Numbered from the stretch's first letter, positions 1 to 10,809 are shown. The stretch: 64,000 nt of DNA from Diphasiastrum complanatum (GCA_029204225.1 CM055093.1:2954887-3018886), one strand, 5' to 3'. Translations and numbers: made by a program. The notes: generated by a model from the letters alone, not told the origin.

Positions 1-1463
1 AGATGTGCAATACTGGATGTATTGCAAGATGGTTATTGTTATTGACTGAATTTGACTTTCGAATTGTGGTTCAAAAGGGGAAGCAACATTATCTAGCCGA
101 CCACGTTTCACGAATCGAATCCACACCAGTTAGCACTAAAGTGGATGATGAACTGCCAGATGCTGCATTGTTCTATGTTGAAGCAGTTTCTGAGTGAGCA
201 ACGAATATTGTTGAGTATCTGATGCTAGGACAACCGAATGACTTCTTGATAAAAGTACATAAGAGACAATTGATTCATAAGGCTCGACCTTATCAATTAA
301 TTGCAGGACAATTGTATCGTCGTGGATCAGATAATATTTTTCTAAGATGTGTTTTACCGCATGAAGTACCAAATTTAAGCATGTTTTCACATGATGGCAT
401 GGGTGGAGGACACTTCTCTACAGATGTTACTATTCGCAAACTTTTACAATCAGGTTGTTGGTGGCCTATGCTTCATAAGGACACATTAAATTTTATTCAA
501 ACATGTGATGTTTACCAACGAGCACGACGGCCTACTCGCCAGAACTATGAACCCTTGCATCCGATTTTATCGCGAGCACCATTTGAAAACTGGGGTCTGG
601 ATTATGTTGGACCTATTCACTTTGTCGCGCAAGGATCTTAGGCCCGATACATTATCGTAGCAACTGATTATATGACCAAGTGGATTGAAGCCAAAGCTGT
701 CAAAGTTGCTGATGTGAAATCTACAGCCAAGTTTCTATATGAAAATACTATAATTAGATTTGGATGTCCGATCGAGATTGTCAATGGCCGGGGTACACAC
801 TTTGTTAATCAAACAATAAAGTGTTTACTGGAAGATTTTTGTGTTATACACAGATTTAGTACTCCCTACTATCCCAGAGGGAATGGCCAAGCTAAATCTT
901 CCAATAAGATTCTCTGTACCATTATGACAAAGATAGTTGAAGCGAGTCAGTCTGATTGGGAACATATACTGTATGTAGCATTATGGCCATTCAGAACCGC
1001 TTACAAAAATAGTACAAATCAAACACCTTTTCAACTGGTTTATGGTCAAGATGTTGTCCTGCCAATTGAATTTTTAATCCCATCCTTACGCATAGCAGCA
1101 ACGGAACGATTAAATGATGATAACTCTTTACAACTCCGTCATGAAGCATTGCACAAATTATGTGAAACATGATTGATGGCAGTTCATGCCTTAGCAGCAG
1201 AGAAAGCCCACCGCAAGGCATGGCATGATCGTCGATTGCACAAAAAAGGTCTGAAAGCAGGAGATCTTGCATTGATGTACAAAACCAAGCTGATCAAGAG
1301 AAAGTTAAAGTTTACCGATGAAGGCCCATATAAAGTGAAGGAAATCTTGAACTATCGCGCAATAATTCTTGAGCACTTGGATGGAAAACGATTTGATACT
1401 CCATTGAATGGCAGCCGATTACGCAAGTTTTGGCAGCCTGCTCCGCCAGTTCAGCAAGCCTAA
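1..1463 (+). pseudogene. Ty3/gypsy pol 3' part (RNase H tail and integrase), element G2
   Basis: This is the 3' end of a gypsy polyprotein; its 5' part lies outside the window. The first ~60 codons are the RNase H tail and connection (FDFRIVVQKGKQHYLADHVSRI). A His/Cys zinc-binding region (HDGMGGGHFSTDVT through CDVYQRARRPTR) follows near 390-530, then the integrase core with WGLDYVGP (~590) and NGRGTHF (~785; the usual catalytic Asp is Asn here). GNGQAKSSNK (~880) has Lys where the catalytic Glu is expected. The C-terminal block GPYKVKEIL to NGSRLRKFW resembles Tat/Athila-type integrase tails without a chromodomain. In-frame stops lie at 195-197 (TGA), 639-641 (TAG) and 1170-1172 (TGA). It is dead as an enzyme. 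G3 (minus, 55665-57082) is a close relative. Confidence 0.93.
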
Positions 1464-2267
1464 TCTCAATGGTTTTTTAGTTTTATTTGTTTTTCAATTT
1501 TTTGTTTTTGTACTTAAATTGCTGAGTTTTTTTTGGAAAAAGACAGTTAAAAAAAAAGAAAAAAGAAAAGAAAAACAAAAATTGAGCAAAGACTGATGAG
1601 CAAAAGTTAGAAAGTCATCAGCATGGGAAAAGGGAAGCACAATATTTTTTTATGCTGGAAAATAACTTAAAAAATCACTGTTTTGGTCGGATATGGCCTA
1701 TACAGTATCAGAAACCTTCGTTGAGCTCTCAGACTGTACATCCACTCTAGATTTATCTAATTTGAGGTGGGCGAAAGTTCCTGTCCAAGAAAACCCCAGT
1801 TTTTGAGTCAGACAAAGGTTCAGTGATATGCCATTTTGGGAACCTTCGCTGAGCACCTTACTCTCATTATGAACCTTCGCCGACCTGCTAGATGATCTTA
1901 AAATGTCCAAATTAGGTTTTTCATAGGTTCAGATTGTGAAAAAAAGCATTTATGACCGTACTTGGACGAAGGTTCATCCTTTGCCAGCCCTGGAAAACGT
2001 TCGCTTGATAGGTTCAGATTCCCAAAAACCTTCGCCTATTTTTACAGTACTGTACATGCCTCCAAATTTTTGTTTAGAACTAATCAGCCAAACTAGTATT
2101 CAATGTAATGGACCCACCAAATTCACCTATAAGTTGGCTGAATTCGATTCATTCCTCACTTGTTCTAGCGAAGCTCTTGCAAATTTTTTCCGCGACCAAA
2201 GCCTTTCAAACTTCCTGACTTGCTTTTTGATACACTTTCACGCATCTTATATTTCCTTTTGCTCATC
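1464..2267 (+). other. Non-coding spacer between pol and the additional ORF of G2, with TTCGC-core motifs
   Basis: No credible coding frame. An A-rich stretch (about 1540-1600) is followed by scattered copies of AACCTTCGC-like words and their reverse complement (about 1709, 1840, 1871, 1964, 1993, 2027). The same sequence lies in inverted orientation at 54849-55664 in G3. The last ~150 bp, from a weak TATA-like CCTATAAG at about 2125 through the block with GCGAAGCTCT, is conserved in G1 (11643-11700) and G3, just before the aORF start. Confidence 0.75.
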
Positions 2268-2455
2268 ATGTCTTCTATCGATACTTCCCAGTCTCTGCGC
2301 TATACTATCCATCGTGATGTCCCGTCTGCAACGGACATCATAATCCTTCCTAGCACAAGCATGGTCACTCAGTGGATGACCCTTGCGGAGCCTCTGCTCA
2401 CTACAATGGGTATTCATGAGAGAGCCTTTTCTAGTCGAATCAATATGAATTTCAT
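2268..2455 (+). pseudogene. N-terminal fragment of the gypsy additional ORF (aORF), element G2
   Basis: The reading frame opens with MSSIDTSQSLRYTIHRDVPS and continues through a block (MVTQWMTLAEPLL, GIHERAFSSRINMNF) that is almost identical to the start of the aORF in G3 (54848 downward, minus) and clearly related to G1's at 11893. After about 2455 the sequence turns into T-rich DNA and unrelated repeats, so the ORF is interrupted. Its C-terminal part reappears at 16286-17041, beyond the nested copia and gypsy insertions. The product is not recognised; no enzymatic motif is visible in this part. Confidence 0.8.
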
Positions 2456-2544
2456 AGATTTTTTTTATATTTTTTCTCAATTTTTTCTTACACATGGACC
2501 AATCAAAACACTCAAATTTGAAAGCTACGTAACATAACTTTTTG

Positions 2545-2725
2545 AGACAACATTTTGATTCTACGCTAAAAATGGCATAACTTTTTAATGGTAAGTTCGA
2601 ATTTAGCGAAGTTTGATGTATTGGAAAGCATTCGACAATGGCTTTCCATTGATTTGTTACATGACATACTTTTGAGCTACAATTAAAAAGTTATGGCAAG
2701 TCAAAAGTATCAGTGTTATAATATT
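2545..2725 (-). repeat. Dispersed ~180-bp AT-rich repeat unit, inverted relative to the MITE at 61328-61853
   Basis: Read on the minus strand, this stretch runs CTTGCCATAACTTTTTA, AGTATGTCATGTAAC, TTTCCAA, ACTTACCATTAAAAAG. That is the same order and wording as each of the two tandem units inside the TIR-bounded element at 61328-61853. No terminal repeats are seen here, so it is a fragment or a solo unit. It interrupts the G2 region. Confidence 0.75.
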
Positions 2726-2756
2726 TTAATAATATAAACTACATCTTGCACGAATT

Positions 2757-2798
2757 CTTAAAGGGTCTTTTGGAGCTCAAAACTCCCCTAATGTATTC
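2757..2798 (+). repeat. Short repeat end abutting truncated copia A
   Basis: The ~40-bp stretch CTTAAAGGGTCTTTT ... CTCCCCTAATGT also occurs, slightly diverged, at the ends of both tandem units at 33728-34388. In each case it stops at CTAATGT. At 2798 and at 34388 the next base belongs to copia A, at different positions and in different orientations, so this may be the terminus of a mobile repeat. Confidence 0.6.
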
Positions 2799-3195
2799 CA
2801 GTTTCGTGGTAGTTGTTTTTCCTTGTCTAGTAAGAAGCAAAGTACAATTGTCTTTTCCACCACAGAAGCAGAGTATAAGGCAATGTGTAGTGCAGCACAG
2901 GAAGCTATATGGTTGAGACAAATCTTGGAAGAAATTGGCATGAAGCAGAAAAATCCCATGACTTTACATAGCGACAGTGAGAGCGGCATTCAGCTAGCAA
3001 AGAATCCAGTGCTCCATGCGAGAACTAAACACATTGAGATTCAGTATCCCTTTATACGTGAGAGGCTGCTGAGTCGTGAAATTCGTTGTTCATTGTAGCA
3101 CAGAAGAACAACTAGCTGATATTTTCATTAAGCCACTTACTGGAGAAAAGTTTGATAAGTTCAGATCAAAGCTTTCTGTACTTAAAGTTTGTTAA
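2799..3195 (+). pseudogene. Ty1/copia RNase H C-terminal fragment, family A
   Basis: The frame encodes SSKKQSTIVFSTTEAEYKAM, HSDSESGIQLAKNPVLHARTKHIEI and, after a frameshift near 3090, EEQLADIFIKPLTGEKF and FRSKLSVLKVC. These are the Glu, Asp and final Asp regions of a copia RNase H and the usual polyprotein terminus. Everything upstream (gag to RT) is missing. It closely matches the minus-strand copia A copy at 34389-36110. A purine tract (AAGGGAGAGAG, about 3240) follows, then the LTR. Confidence 0.9.
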
Positions 3196-3249
3196 CTTTA
3201 AAGTTATGTATATGACTGTATAAAACGTAGACTCTACTTTAAGGGAGAG

Positions 3250-3520
3250 AGTTAGAATTAAAGTAGAATCATTGTGTTAATGTACTGTGGGTCCTATCAG
3301 TGGATAAGGATTAGTTAGCCTCGCCACGAGGCAAGTCGACGGGACACGCGTCTCGCCAATGGCAACCTGGGTCATGCATGGGTTGCCTGAGTGAACAACT
3401 ATATGTACAGTGTAATTTCATTTTGAGAAATACAATAGCTATGTGAGCTTGTTGTGGAGAGTGTGTTTTGTCTGTGTTACTGGGTAGCATGATCTGTGTT
3501 CATGTGCAAAGCAAATTTTA
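3250..3520 (+). repeat. LTR of copia family A (3' LTR, probably partial)
   Basis: It begins just after the purine tract AAGGGAGAGAG with GTTAGAATTAAAG. It contains GTGGGTCCTATCAG and GCAACCTGGGTCATGC blocks that recur in reverse complement at 26806-27066. The exact right end cannot be fixed because homology runs up to the junction with copia C near 3525. Confidence 0.7.
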
Positions 3521-3529
3521 AGTTTAGAT

Positions 3530-3940
3530 AGAGATGCATCTAACCTCAAAGCCTTAGCACACTCACAAAGTGTTCTATTCATCCTCTCAGCTATCATCTT
3601 GGTGGAGATATACTCTCCACCATTATCACTCCTCAATACTTTAATTCTAGTATCAAGTTGATTTTCAACTAGAGTTTTGAACTTAACAAAAGCTTCAAAC
3701 ACTTTACTTTTGGAGTATCTAGAGTAATCATCAATAACACCTCCATTAGATTCTTGAGAAAAAGTGTGCACATCACTATGAATAAGATCTAATGCTTTTG
3801 TAGATCTAGAGCAAGATCCTTGGTGCATAGCATCTCCATAGATTTGAAGTTGGGGTGGCGCAACCTCTTATGCCAAAGCTCCACTGGATTGAGCTCCTCC
3901 TTCACCATGTTCACACTTCCAAGAAAAACATTAGCATATA
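3530..3940 (-). pseudogene. copia integrase remnant, family C
   Basis: On the minus strand the sequence encodes a GAG-pre-integrase piece (ELWHKRLRHPNF, about 3880). After an internal deletion come the integrase pieces ALDLIHSDVHTFSQ, KFKTLVENQL, IKVLRSDNGGEYIS and AERMNRTLCECAKALRL. The first two catalytic Asp motifs and the Glu region are recognisable but bridged by deletions, so it is inactive. The element is truncated at about 3530 against the copia A LTR. It continues upstream into the gag/protease piece at 3942-4629. Confidence 0.85.
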
Positions 3941-3941
3941 G

Positions 3942-4629
3942 CTAAAAAAGCCTTCCTTGCTTGAATCCCTTTACAATGCAAGTATTATTCATCATTATGG
4001 AATAAACACCTTGCTTAAAATGGACATCTAAGCCATCATCCATCAATTGTCCTACACTTAACAAAGTCTTAGTGAGTGTAGGAACATAGAGTACATTATC
4101 AAGATCTACTCTTTTAGAAGATCCAAGACTTAAGGGAATAGTTCCCACTCCATCTATTTCACATTCTTGATCACTTGCTGTTAGAATAGACTTTTTACAA
4201 CCTACAAAAGGTACAAGAGTTGAGAAAAAATCCTTTTGGAATGTCATGTGGGAACTAGCCCCACTATCAATCCACCATGTGTCATTGGAGTAGCTCTTTG
4301 ATGTTGATGTAGAAGCCATCAAGGATGAATCCACTTCATCCTTATCTACCGCAAGAGTGAGGTTGTATTGTTTGCTCTCTCCTTGTGCATTCTTCTTTTT
4401 TAAACACTCGGATGCAAAGTGCCCCTTCTTTCCACAAAAGAAGCACTTGAGTTTGGCTTTGTTCTTCTTTTCACCTTTGGAGCTTGATGGTTGATCATCA
4501 TTCTTGGTCTCCTTGTGTTGGATTTTCTTCTTTGACTTTTTCTTTTCCTTGCTTGAGAAGTTGGCAATCTCATCACCATCATGCAACTTCAAGAATCCAA
4601 TCCTTTGCTTGACATGAAGGATCCTACTC
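3942..4629 (-). pseudogene. copia gag zinc knuckle and protease, family C (split by gypsy G1)
   Basis: The minus-strand frame contains a Lys-rich linker, a CCHC knuckle CFFCGKKGHFASEC (C-x2-C-x4-H-x4-C), then the protease start WWIDSGASSHMT with the intact D-S-G and the typical DNVLYVPTLTKTLLSVGQL block. The gag N-terminus is at 15081-15659: removing G1 and one TACTC copy joins VLVAEES to RILHVKQRIG in frame. The frame runs out at about 3942. Confidence 0.9.
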
Positions 4630-5455
4630 TGTTGGAGGTATTGCCAACAAAGTGTAAATAAATAAAATCATCCAATAAAATGTGTTGCGAGGGCATGGCA
4701 TCCTGCGTTATAAGCCCATGGCCCAATGAGCACGCAAATAAAGTTTTAAATAAAATAAATATGACTTGGGCCTTGGAATTAAAATAAAACTAGAGGCCCA
4801 ATGTCATTTTTAGACTTAGAGATCACTTTTTAGAGTTGGGTCCAAATTGGGACTCACATGAATCTTGTGATTTCTAATGTACTTTTTGTGGACCCTTGGA
4901 TCAAGTTGGGTCCAAGATGAATGGATAGGATCATTTTGAATATTAGCCAATAGGATTGAGGGTAAGGGCCTTCCCCATTTTATAAAAAGACACCATTTGT
5001 ACACTAATTTCATGCTTAATGAGAAGGAAAAAACTCTACCATTTTTGGAAGAGAAACATTCTCATTTGCTATTCACTACTTGCTAATGCTCTTGATTGTG
5101 TTTTCCATTGCTTTCTATTTCCATGTTTATTGTTTGCCATAGTGAATGCTTTTCCATTAGCAAGCATAAGGAGCATTTGAGCTAACAACCTCCACCCTCA
5201 CTCTCTATCTCTCTCTCTTTCTCTCTTCTCTTCTCAACATCTTCTTTTCTATCCCTTCCCTTCACCCAAATCATGATGAATGTTAGTGTAGAGGAGTAGA
5301 GTTAAAGGAGAGTAGTGTTAGTGGTGAGTAGAGTTAAGGGAGAAAGTAGGAAATTAACTAAAAGTAGCATCTATGCATAGTTAGGTAACTATCCAGTGAT
5401 CTAACCCTTGTTGACAGGTGGGAGGGCTATACTATGCGAGATCTTCGACCCTACA
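4630..5455 (+). repeat. 5' LTR of G1
   Basis: An 826-bp LTR from TGTTGGAGG to CCCTACA. A TATA box (TATAAAAAG) is at 4981-4989, after which transcription would start. A CT-rich stretch lies near 5200-5235. It matches 14263-15080 nearly throughout. The 5-bp TACTC before it is the left target-site copy. Confidence 0.93.
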
Positions 5456-5456
5456 G

Positions 5457-5475
5457 TGGCGTCGTTGCCGGGGAT
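5457..5475 (+). promoter_or_regulatory. Primer-binding site of G1, complementary to tRNA-Asp
   Basis: The sequence TGGCGTCGTTGCCGGGGAT starts one base after the LTR end. It matches the reverse complement of the 3' end of plant tRNA-Asp(GUC) plus CCA with one mismatch (T for C at the sixth base). This is the site used to prime minus-strand synthesis in Athila-type gypsy elements. Confidence 0.88.
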
Positions 5476-6771
5476 AGGTCTCCACTAACTAGTTTAGTTG
5501 CATTTTAGCTATTTTCATGCTTTTTAGAGTAGTTTTAGGTAGATTTTTGGGTGTTTAGAGTTAGTTTTCTATATTTTTTTGTGTTTGGACTGTTCACAGC
5601 TAGCGGAGGAGGTGTGAGAGGGTAGAGGAGGTCCTGAACAGCTTCTAAGGGCTTGAAACCCAAACCAACTAGCCAAAAAACCCAAAAAAACACACCAATT
5701 TGTATTTTTGGAGGGAAAAAGAGCCTAAAGCCTCATCATATTTTTATATCTCAAGAACCAATGAGAATTAACCCTTGCATGACTGGCAGCAGCTCCAGGG
5801 TACTGTCCCAAACCTGCATAGAAGCCTGTGAGAGTTAGTTCCAAGCAGATTGTAAAAATCAGAGAAACATCATAAAAAATTCAAAAAACCCTTAAAAAAA
5901 TCCAAATCTTCATAAGAACTCTCGCAGAGCCCTCTAAAGTTCATCTCAGTGAGACCAGGACACAGAGAAGCTTGCGAGAGTTAGTTTGATATCTAAGTGC
6001 CTGTGCGAGAGTTCCCAGTGAAAAAAAAGAGCGGGAAAGTACCAGTGAACCCTCGCAGACAGCAAAATTTTCAGTTTCAGTGGTCAAGAACTCTCGCAGA
6101 GGATTCTGAAGTTCCATCTCAGTGAGACCTGGACACAGAAGAGCTTGCAAGAGTCTGTCTGATTACAGTGAGCAGAAAATTGGATTCAAGTGCTAAAAAA
6201 TCACTAAAAAGTGAAGATCTAACATCTTCTTCCAGTAAGAACTCTCGCAGACCCTCTCAATCGATTCAGAATGGCAATTTACATCAGTGATGAAGCCTGC
6301 GAAAGTTAGTGTGAAGATCTGGTGAAGATCAAGCCAAAAAAGTGGTTTTAAACCCTCACAGACAGTGAAATTTTCACTTCTTGCGAGAGTTAACTCTTGC
6401 AAAGAATTCTATAGTGAGATCTGACCCAGATTCAGCTACTATGAACCTTGCGAGAGTTACTTCCCAGATATCTAAAAGATATCAAGTTTTTTATCTGCAA
6501 AAACAGTTGAAGAACCCTCGCATAAGATAACCCTTGCAAACAAGATCAGTGGAAAGATCTGCATCAGATCTAGCTACTATCAAAATCTTAGGTCAATCAG
6601 TACAAGGAGTAAAAAGTTATCAAGGAAAAACCACCGTAAAAGGCCTAAAATTCACTTCCGGCCGATCAGATCGATCAGATCCTTAAATATCCAGACTGCA
6701 TCCTACTGTATAAGCAAGATCCAATCACTTTGGAATCTACCATCAGATTAATCTGAGATCGGTATGATCAA
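5476..6771 (+). other. 5' leader of G1 with an array of CTCGCAGA / GCGAGAG motifs
   Basis: No gene is seen. Between about 5770 and 6545 there are at least a dozen copies of a 10-12-nt word, written either AACYCTCGCAGA or, inverted, TTGCGAGAGTT (for example near 5917, 5970, 6002, 6048, 6088, 6239, 6385, 6447, 6512). Copies alternate in orientation and are spaced irregularly at 30-80 nt. The same word recurs in this element's pol-aORF spacer (11240-11530). The tract could form many small stems in RNA. Confidence 0.8.
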
Positions 6772-8266
6772 TAGCACGAAGGATAGCAAATCAGGCACCA
6801 CACCTTTCTAGATTAGCAGTTGTGCAACAAGAGGCAGAACCGGAACCAGCACCAATGGATCCAATGGGCCAACCCGTACCTGTCGCTCCCTTGCAAGCAG
6901 TCCGAAGAGCACCACAAATGGAGATACCAAAATATGAAGGATCATCATCTGGTTCCTCTAGATCTATGAGCAAGCTTGTGAAATCTACGGCGAACGGACA
7001 CCTGTGGAGAAGCTGATGTTATTCCCTATGTCCTTACTAGCAGTGGCTTAGGATTGGTTTTTCAACCTATCAAAGGAAGAGAAATCCACCTGGGAAGCCG
7101 TTAAAGCGGCTCTCATTATGTGCTTTAAACCAAGAAGGTTCCTGGAAGACCCGTTTCTCCTGCTGAGCAAAGTCAAGATGGGAAAACGAGAAAGGGTCCG
7201 GGACTATATTGAACGGGTCAAACATCTACCATCCGAGTGCAGTGCAGCTCTGACTCCCGATCATGTGGTGATCATGTAGTTCCTAGTCGGATTACCACGA
7301 AGCATCAGAAGAGAACTGAAACGACGAGAGTAGTACGCTACTCTACAAGAAGCTATGGAAGATGCCATCAGGGAAGAGGATGAGGGATCTGACGACGAAT
7401 ATCCTTCCACCCACACTCCTACTCTCTCGATTGCATCATCATCATCAAATGCATCCACTCTATTCTCAGAACTGCTGCTGGAGCAAATGACAAAATTACA
7501 CAAATAGCAGATGGAGCAACTTACGACGTGGTTTGACCAAAAACTGAAAGCTTTACAAGGAACTGTAGCAGTAACTCCACATCAACCGGAACCAAACCAG
7601 CTGCAGCATCCTAGACGGGAGAATGTATGGTGTTCAGTATGCACGCAAAACCATACAACGAACAAGTGTCCAGTCCTAAAGCAAAATCTAAGACTAACAC
7701 ATAGATTCTGCCATCTGTGCAATGCAACATCGCACGATACGACATTTTGCCCATTTAACCCCTGGATTGTTTAACAGAAGAGAAGTCCTTATCAAACTTC
7801 CTATCCTTATCATCAAGGGGCACCCAACGCGGCACCAAGGTACAGCGCACCAAATCCACCATAGTGTATGGCCTTACCTGCTCCATCAGGGCCAGCCAAT
7901 CAACAAGTGGCCCATGTAAACCTGACAGCAGCAAAACCAGAGATGCAAATGCCACCTCAACCTAAGCAGCAACAATGGTATGGACCAGATGAACCATTTA
8001 TGGATCCTGCCATAAATGAATATGTTTCGGCCTATGCAGCTCAAACTCAGCACCAAGGCGAAAGAAATTACGGCTGCTACGCATGCAGCGAAGGACACAA
8101 AATAGCAGAATGTCCCTACAAGGGACAATATACAACCTCCTACTGGGAATGCGATTATGGACACTGTTACAAGAATTGTCCATTTAGACCTGGAACCAGT
8201 GCACCTCTTAACCTCATTGCCATACAGCAACCAGTAACTCCAGTGGGGATGCCATCAGAAGGTTGA
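6772..8266 (+). pseudogene. gypsy gag with four Cys-rich knuckles, element G1
   Basis: A Retrotrans_gag-like capsid region (LPMSLLAVA-DWFFN, FLEDPFLLLSKVKMGKRERVRDYIERVK) is interrupted by TAG stops at 7049-7051, 7277-7279 and 7331-7333 and a frameshift after ~7010. A Gln-rich part follows, then four knuckle-like motifs: CSVCTQNHTTNKC, CHLCNATSHDTTFC, CYACSEGHKIAEC and CDYGHCYKNC. The same four occur in G4. The start is uncertain; coding similarity begins around 6772. Stops align with Gln or Trp codons in G4 or in the fragment at 45786, so this is a decayed gag, not a new gene. Confidence 0.88.
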
Positions 8267-8540
8267 CAATTCCACGCTCCTGTCTTAGCTATTACGTGAG
8301 CACAGAAGAGGAAGGAAGTGGCTCCCTCACCACCGCCATCGGTCACTGACGACCAACCCTCAACTTTAGCGCCATATCCAAATGTGAGGGAAGAGAGAAG
8401 ACAATACCAGAAAATAAGACACTGGGTACAGAAAGCACAAGCGGAGAAAAAAGAGCAAGAAAGAGACCATCCCATGGAACCTCCAGTCGACGTCAAACGG
8501 GAACCGCAAACGAGCTCACCACTGCGCATTGTGGCTTCAG
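8267..8540 (+). pseudogene. gag-pol connector of G1 and deletion junction
   Basis: Translation gives REERRQYQKIRHWVQKAQAE and SPLRIVASA, matching the G4 segment at about 51290-51420. At about 8533 the frame jumps straight to RT (HCGFSGYNQVKVAP). The protease and RT finger region present in G4 (51489-53111) are therefore deleted, and G1 could not be autonomous. Confidence 0.75.
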
Positions 8541-9524
8541 CGGCTACAACCAAGTGAAAGTAGCACCCCAGGACCAACACAAGACAACATTTGCCATGGA
8601 ATGGGGAACCTATGCCTATAAAGTGATGCCATTTGGACTTTGCAATGCCCCAAGCACATTCCAGCGAGTCATGCAGGCGGCATTCAAAGATTATTTGCAA
8701 AAAAATTTGGAAATTTTCTTGGACGATCTGTGCGTGCATGGACCAGATTCAGAACACTTATCCAATTTGGAGAAGGTGTTACAAAAATGTTGCAACTACC
8801 AGATCTCCTTGAATCCAAAAAAATGTCAATTCTGGATGACACATGCCATATAGTGTCAAGGCACGGGATCGTCACAGATCTATCAAAGATTAGGATCATT
8901 ATCGATCCACCACCACCGGGGACGATCCGCGAGGTCTACATTTTCATGGGTCATGCTAACTATTATAGGATCTTCATTCTTGATTTTGCGGAGTTAGCCA
9001 GACCAATCTACAAACTCACAACGGATCCACATTGGAATGAGGAAGCCCTAAAAGTGTTCCAAAAGCTTAAGGATGCATTGGTTTCATCACCAAACTTACG
9101 CCCACCCAATTGGTCCATTGAGTTTCACGTGCATACGGACACATCGAAGTATGCAGTTGGAGCAATCTTAACCCAACCAGGTGAACACAAAAAGGATTTT
9201 CCAATTCGGTTTGCAAGTCGACAGCTCAGTGATACCGAAATGAACTATTCAACCACAGAACGGGAAGCACTAGCAATGATCTATGCGGTTAAGAAATTTT
9301 GACATTACTTGATGGCCACACATTTTGCTTTTTATACGGACCATCAACCCTTGCTCTATCTCGTCAATAAAACTTGCAACACCGGAAGAATCACCAGATG
9401 GCTACTTCTGTTGTTGGAGTTTGATTTTCGGATAGTAGTTCGCAAGGGAAAACAACACTACATGGCAGATCATGTGTCACAAATCAAGGGAAAGAGATTG
9501 CCACCCAACCCGACGATGAGTTAG
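8541..9524 (+). pseudogene. gypsy reverse transcriptase (palm onward) and RNase H, element G1
   Basis: RT palm blocks are visible: GYNQVKVAPQDQHKTTFA, WGTYAYKVMPFGLCNAPSTFQR and the catalytic FLDDLCVHG (the x-DD pair is kept). After a frameshift near 8850 come HGIVTDLSKI, FMGHANYYRIFI and the RNase H blocks HVHTDTSKYAVGAIL (first Asp), STTEREALAMIYAVKKF (Glu) and FYTDHQPLLYL (Asp), ending HYMADHVSQI. A TGA stop at 9300-9302 sits where an Arg codon (CGA) would be expected (KKF-HYL). The first third of RT is deleted. Confidence 0.92.
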
Positions 9525-10809
9525 CAAATGCTGCCTTATTTTACGTGGACAAAGTACCGGAATGGGCTGTCGACATTCTTGAATATCTAATGCGTGGCCA
9601 ACCAGACAAATCACTACCAAAGGTGGAACAACGAAAATTGATCTTGAAGGCTAGACCTTATCAGCTGATTGCCAGCCAGTTGTATCGAAGAGGTCACGAT
9701 GGAATTCTTCGGCGGTGTATTCTTCCTCATGAGACCACCCAGATCATTTCGCTTTCACATAAGAGCATGGGTGCGGGTCATTTTGCATCTGACATTACAG
9801 TCGCAAGATCCTGCAATCAGGATGTTGGTGGCCAACGATTCATAAAGATACGGAGGAATACTTGAAAAAGTGCGATGTGTGTCAAAGGGCAAGAAGACCA
9901 ACAAGATTGAACTATGATCTACTGCACCCAGTCTTAGCCCAAGCACCGTACGAAAAATGGGGATTGGATTATATTGGTCCAACTTATCCTGCAGCAAGGA
10001 GTTCCCAAGCTCAATACATAATTGTAGCCACAGACTACCTGACCAAATGGGTCGAAGCCAAGGCAGTAAGAGTAGCTGATGCTAGGATCACTGCCAAGTT
10101 CCTTTATGAAAATATCATTGTGCGCTTCGGATGCCCGGTGGAACTAGTTAGTGATCGCGGAAGCCATTTCATCAACGAGACCATCAAGGTCCTGTTGGAG
10201 GAATTCTTCGTGATTCACAGAACGAGTACGCCTTATTATCCTCGGGGTAATGGGCAAGCAGAATGATCCAATAAGATCATGTGTAGCGTGCTCACGAAAA
10301 CAGTTGAAGCTAGCAGACCAGATTGGGAACACAAGTTGCATGCTGCAATATGGGCATTCAGGACAACATATAAAGGGAGCACTGATCAAACACCCTTCCA
10401 ATTGGTATATGGTCAGGATGCTATGATGCTAGTAGAGTTTTTAGTTCTTTCATTAAGGATTGCCACCGCACAATGTCTTGATGAGTCCAAATCTCTACAA
10501 CTATGCCACGAAGCTCTGCATAAACTCTGTGAAACACACTTACTAGCTGTGCATGCACTGGTAGCTGAAAAGGAAAGACGCAAGGCTTGGCATGATAGAT
10601 TACAAAGGAAGGATCTTCGTTCAGGAGATCTGGTCCTGATGTATAAAACCAAGGCGATCAAGGGGAAGTTAAAATTCATGGGCGAAGGTCCTTATAGGAC
10701 CAAGGAAATTCTTAATCATGGAGCCGTGAACTTAGAAAAGCTAGATGGGACGCCATTCGACACACCCATCAATGGTAGCCGGTTGCACAAGTACTGGCCA
10801 CCACAGTGA
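9525..10809 (+). pseudogene. gypsy integrase, element G1
   Basis: The zinc-binding region (HKSMGAGHFASD ... CDVCQRARRPTR) is frameshifted near 9810-9860. The core keeps all three catalytic positions: WGLDYIGP, LVSDRGSHF and GNGQAE, but a TGA (10264-10266) follows the Glu directly. The C-terminal part has DLVLMYKTKAIKGKLKF and GEGPYRTKEIL to INGSRLHKYWPPQ and ends at TGA 10807-10809. No chromodomain. Apart from those two breaks it is nearly intact. Confidence 0.93.

Noticed and set aside
639-7333. Alternative genetic code with TAG read as Gln, suggested by repeated TAG/Gln correspondences
   Set aside because: TGA and TAA stops also interrupt the same frames, some TAGs replace Trp, one paralogue keeps CAG at the position, and the intact copia B frames use ordinary stops. 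Transition decay explains it better.
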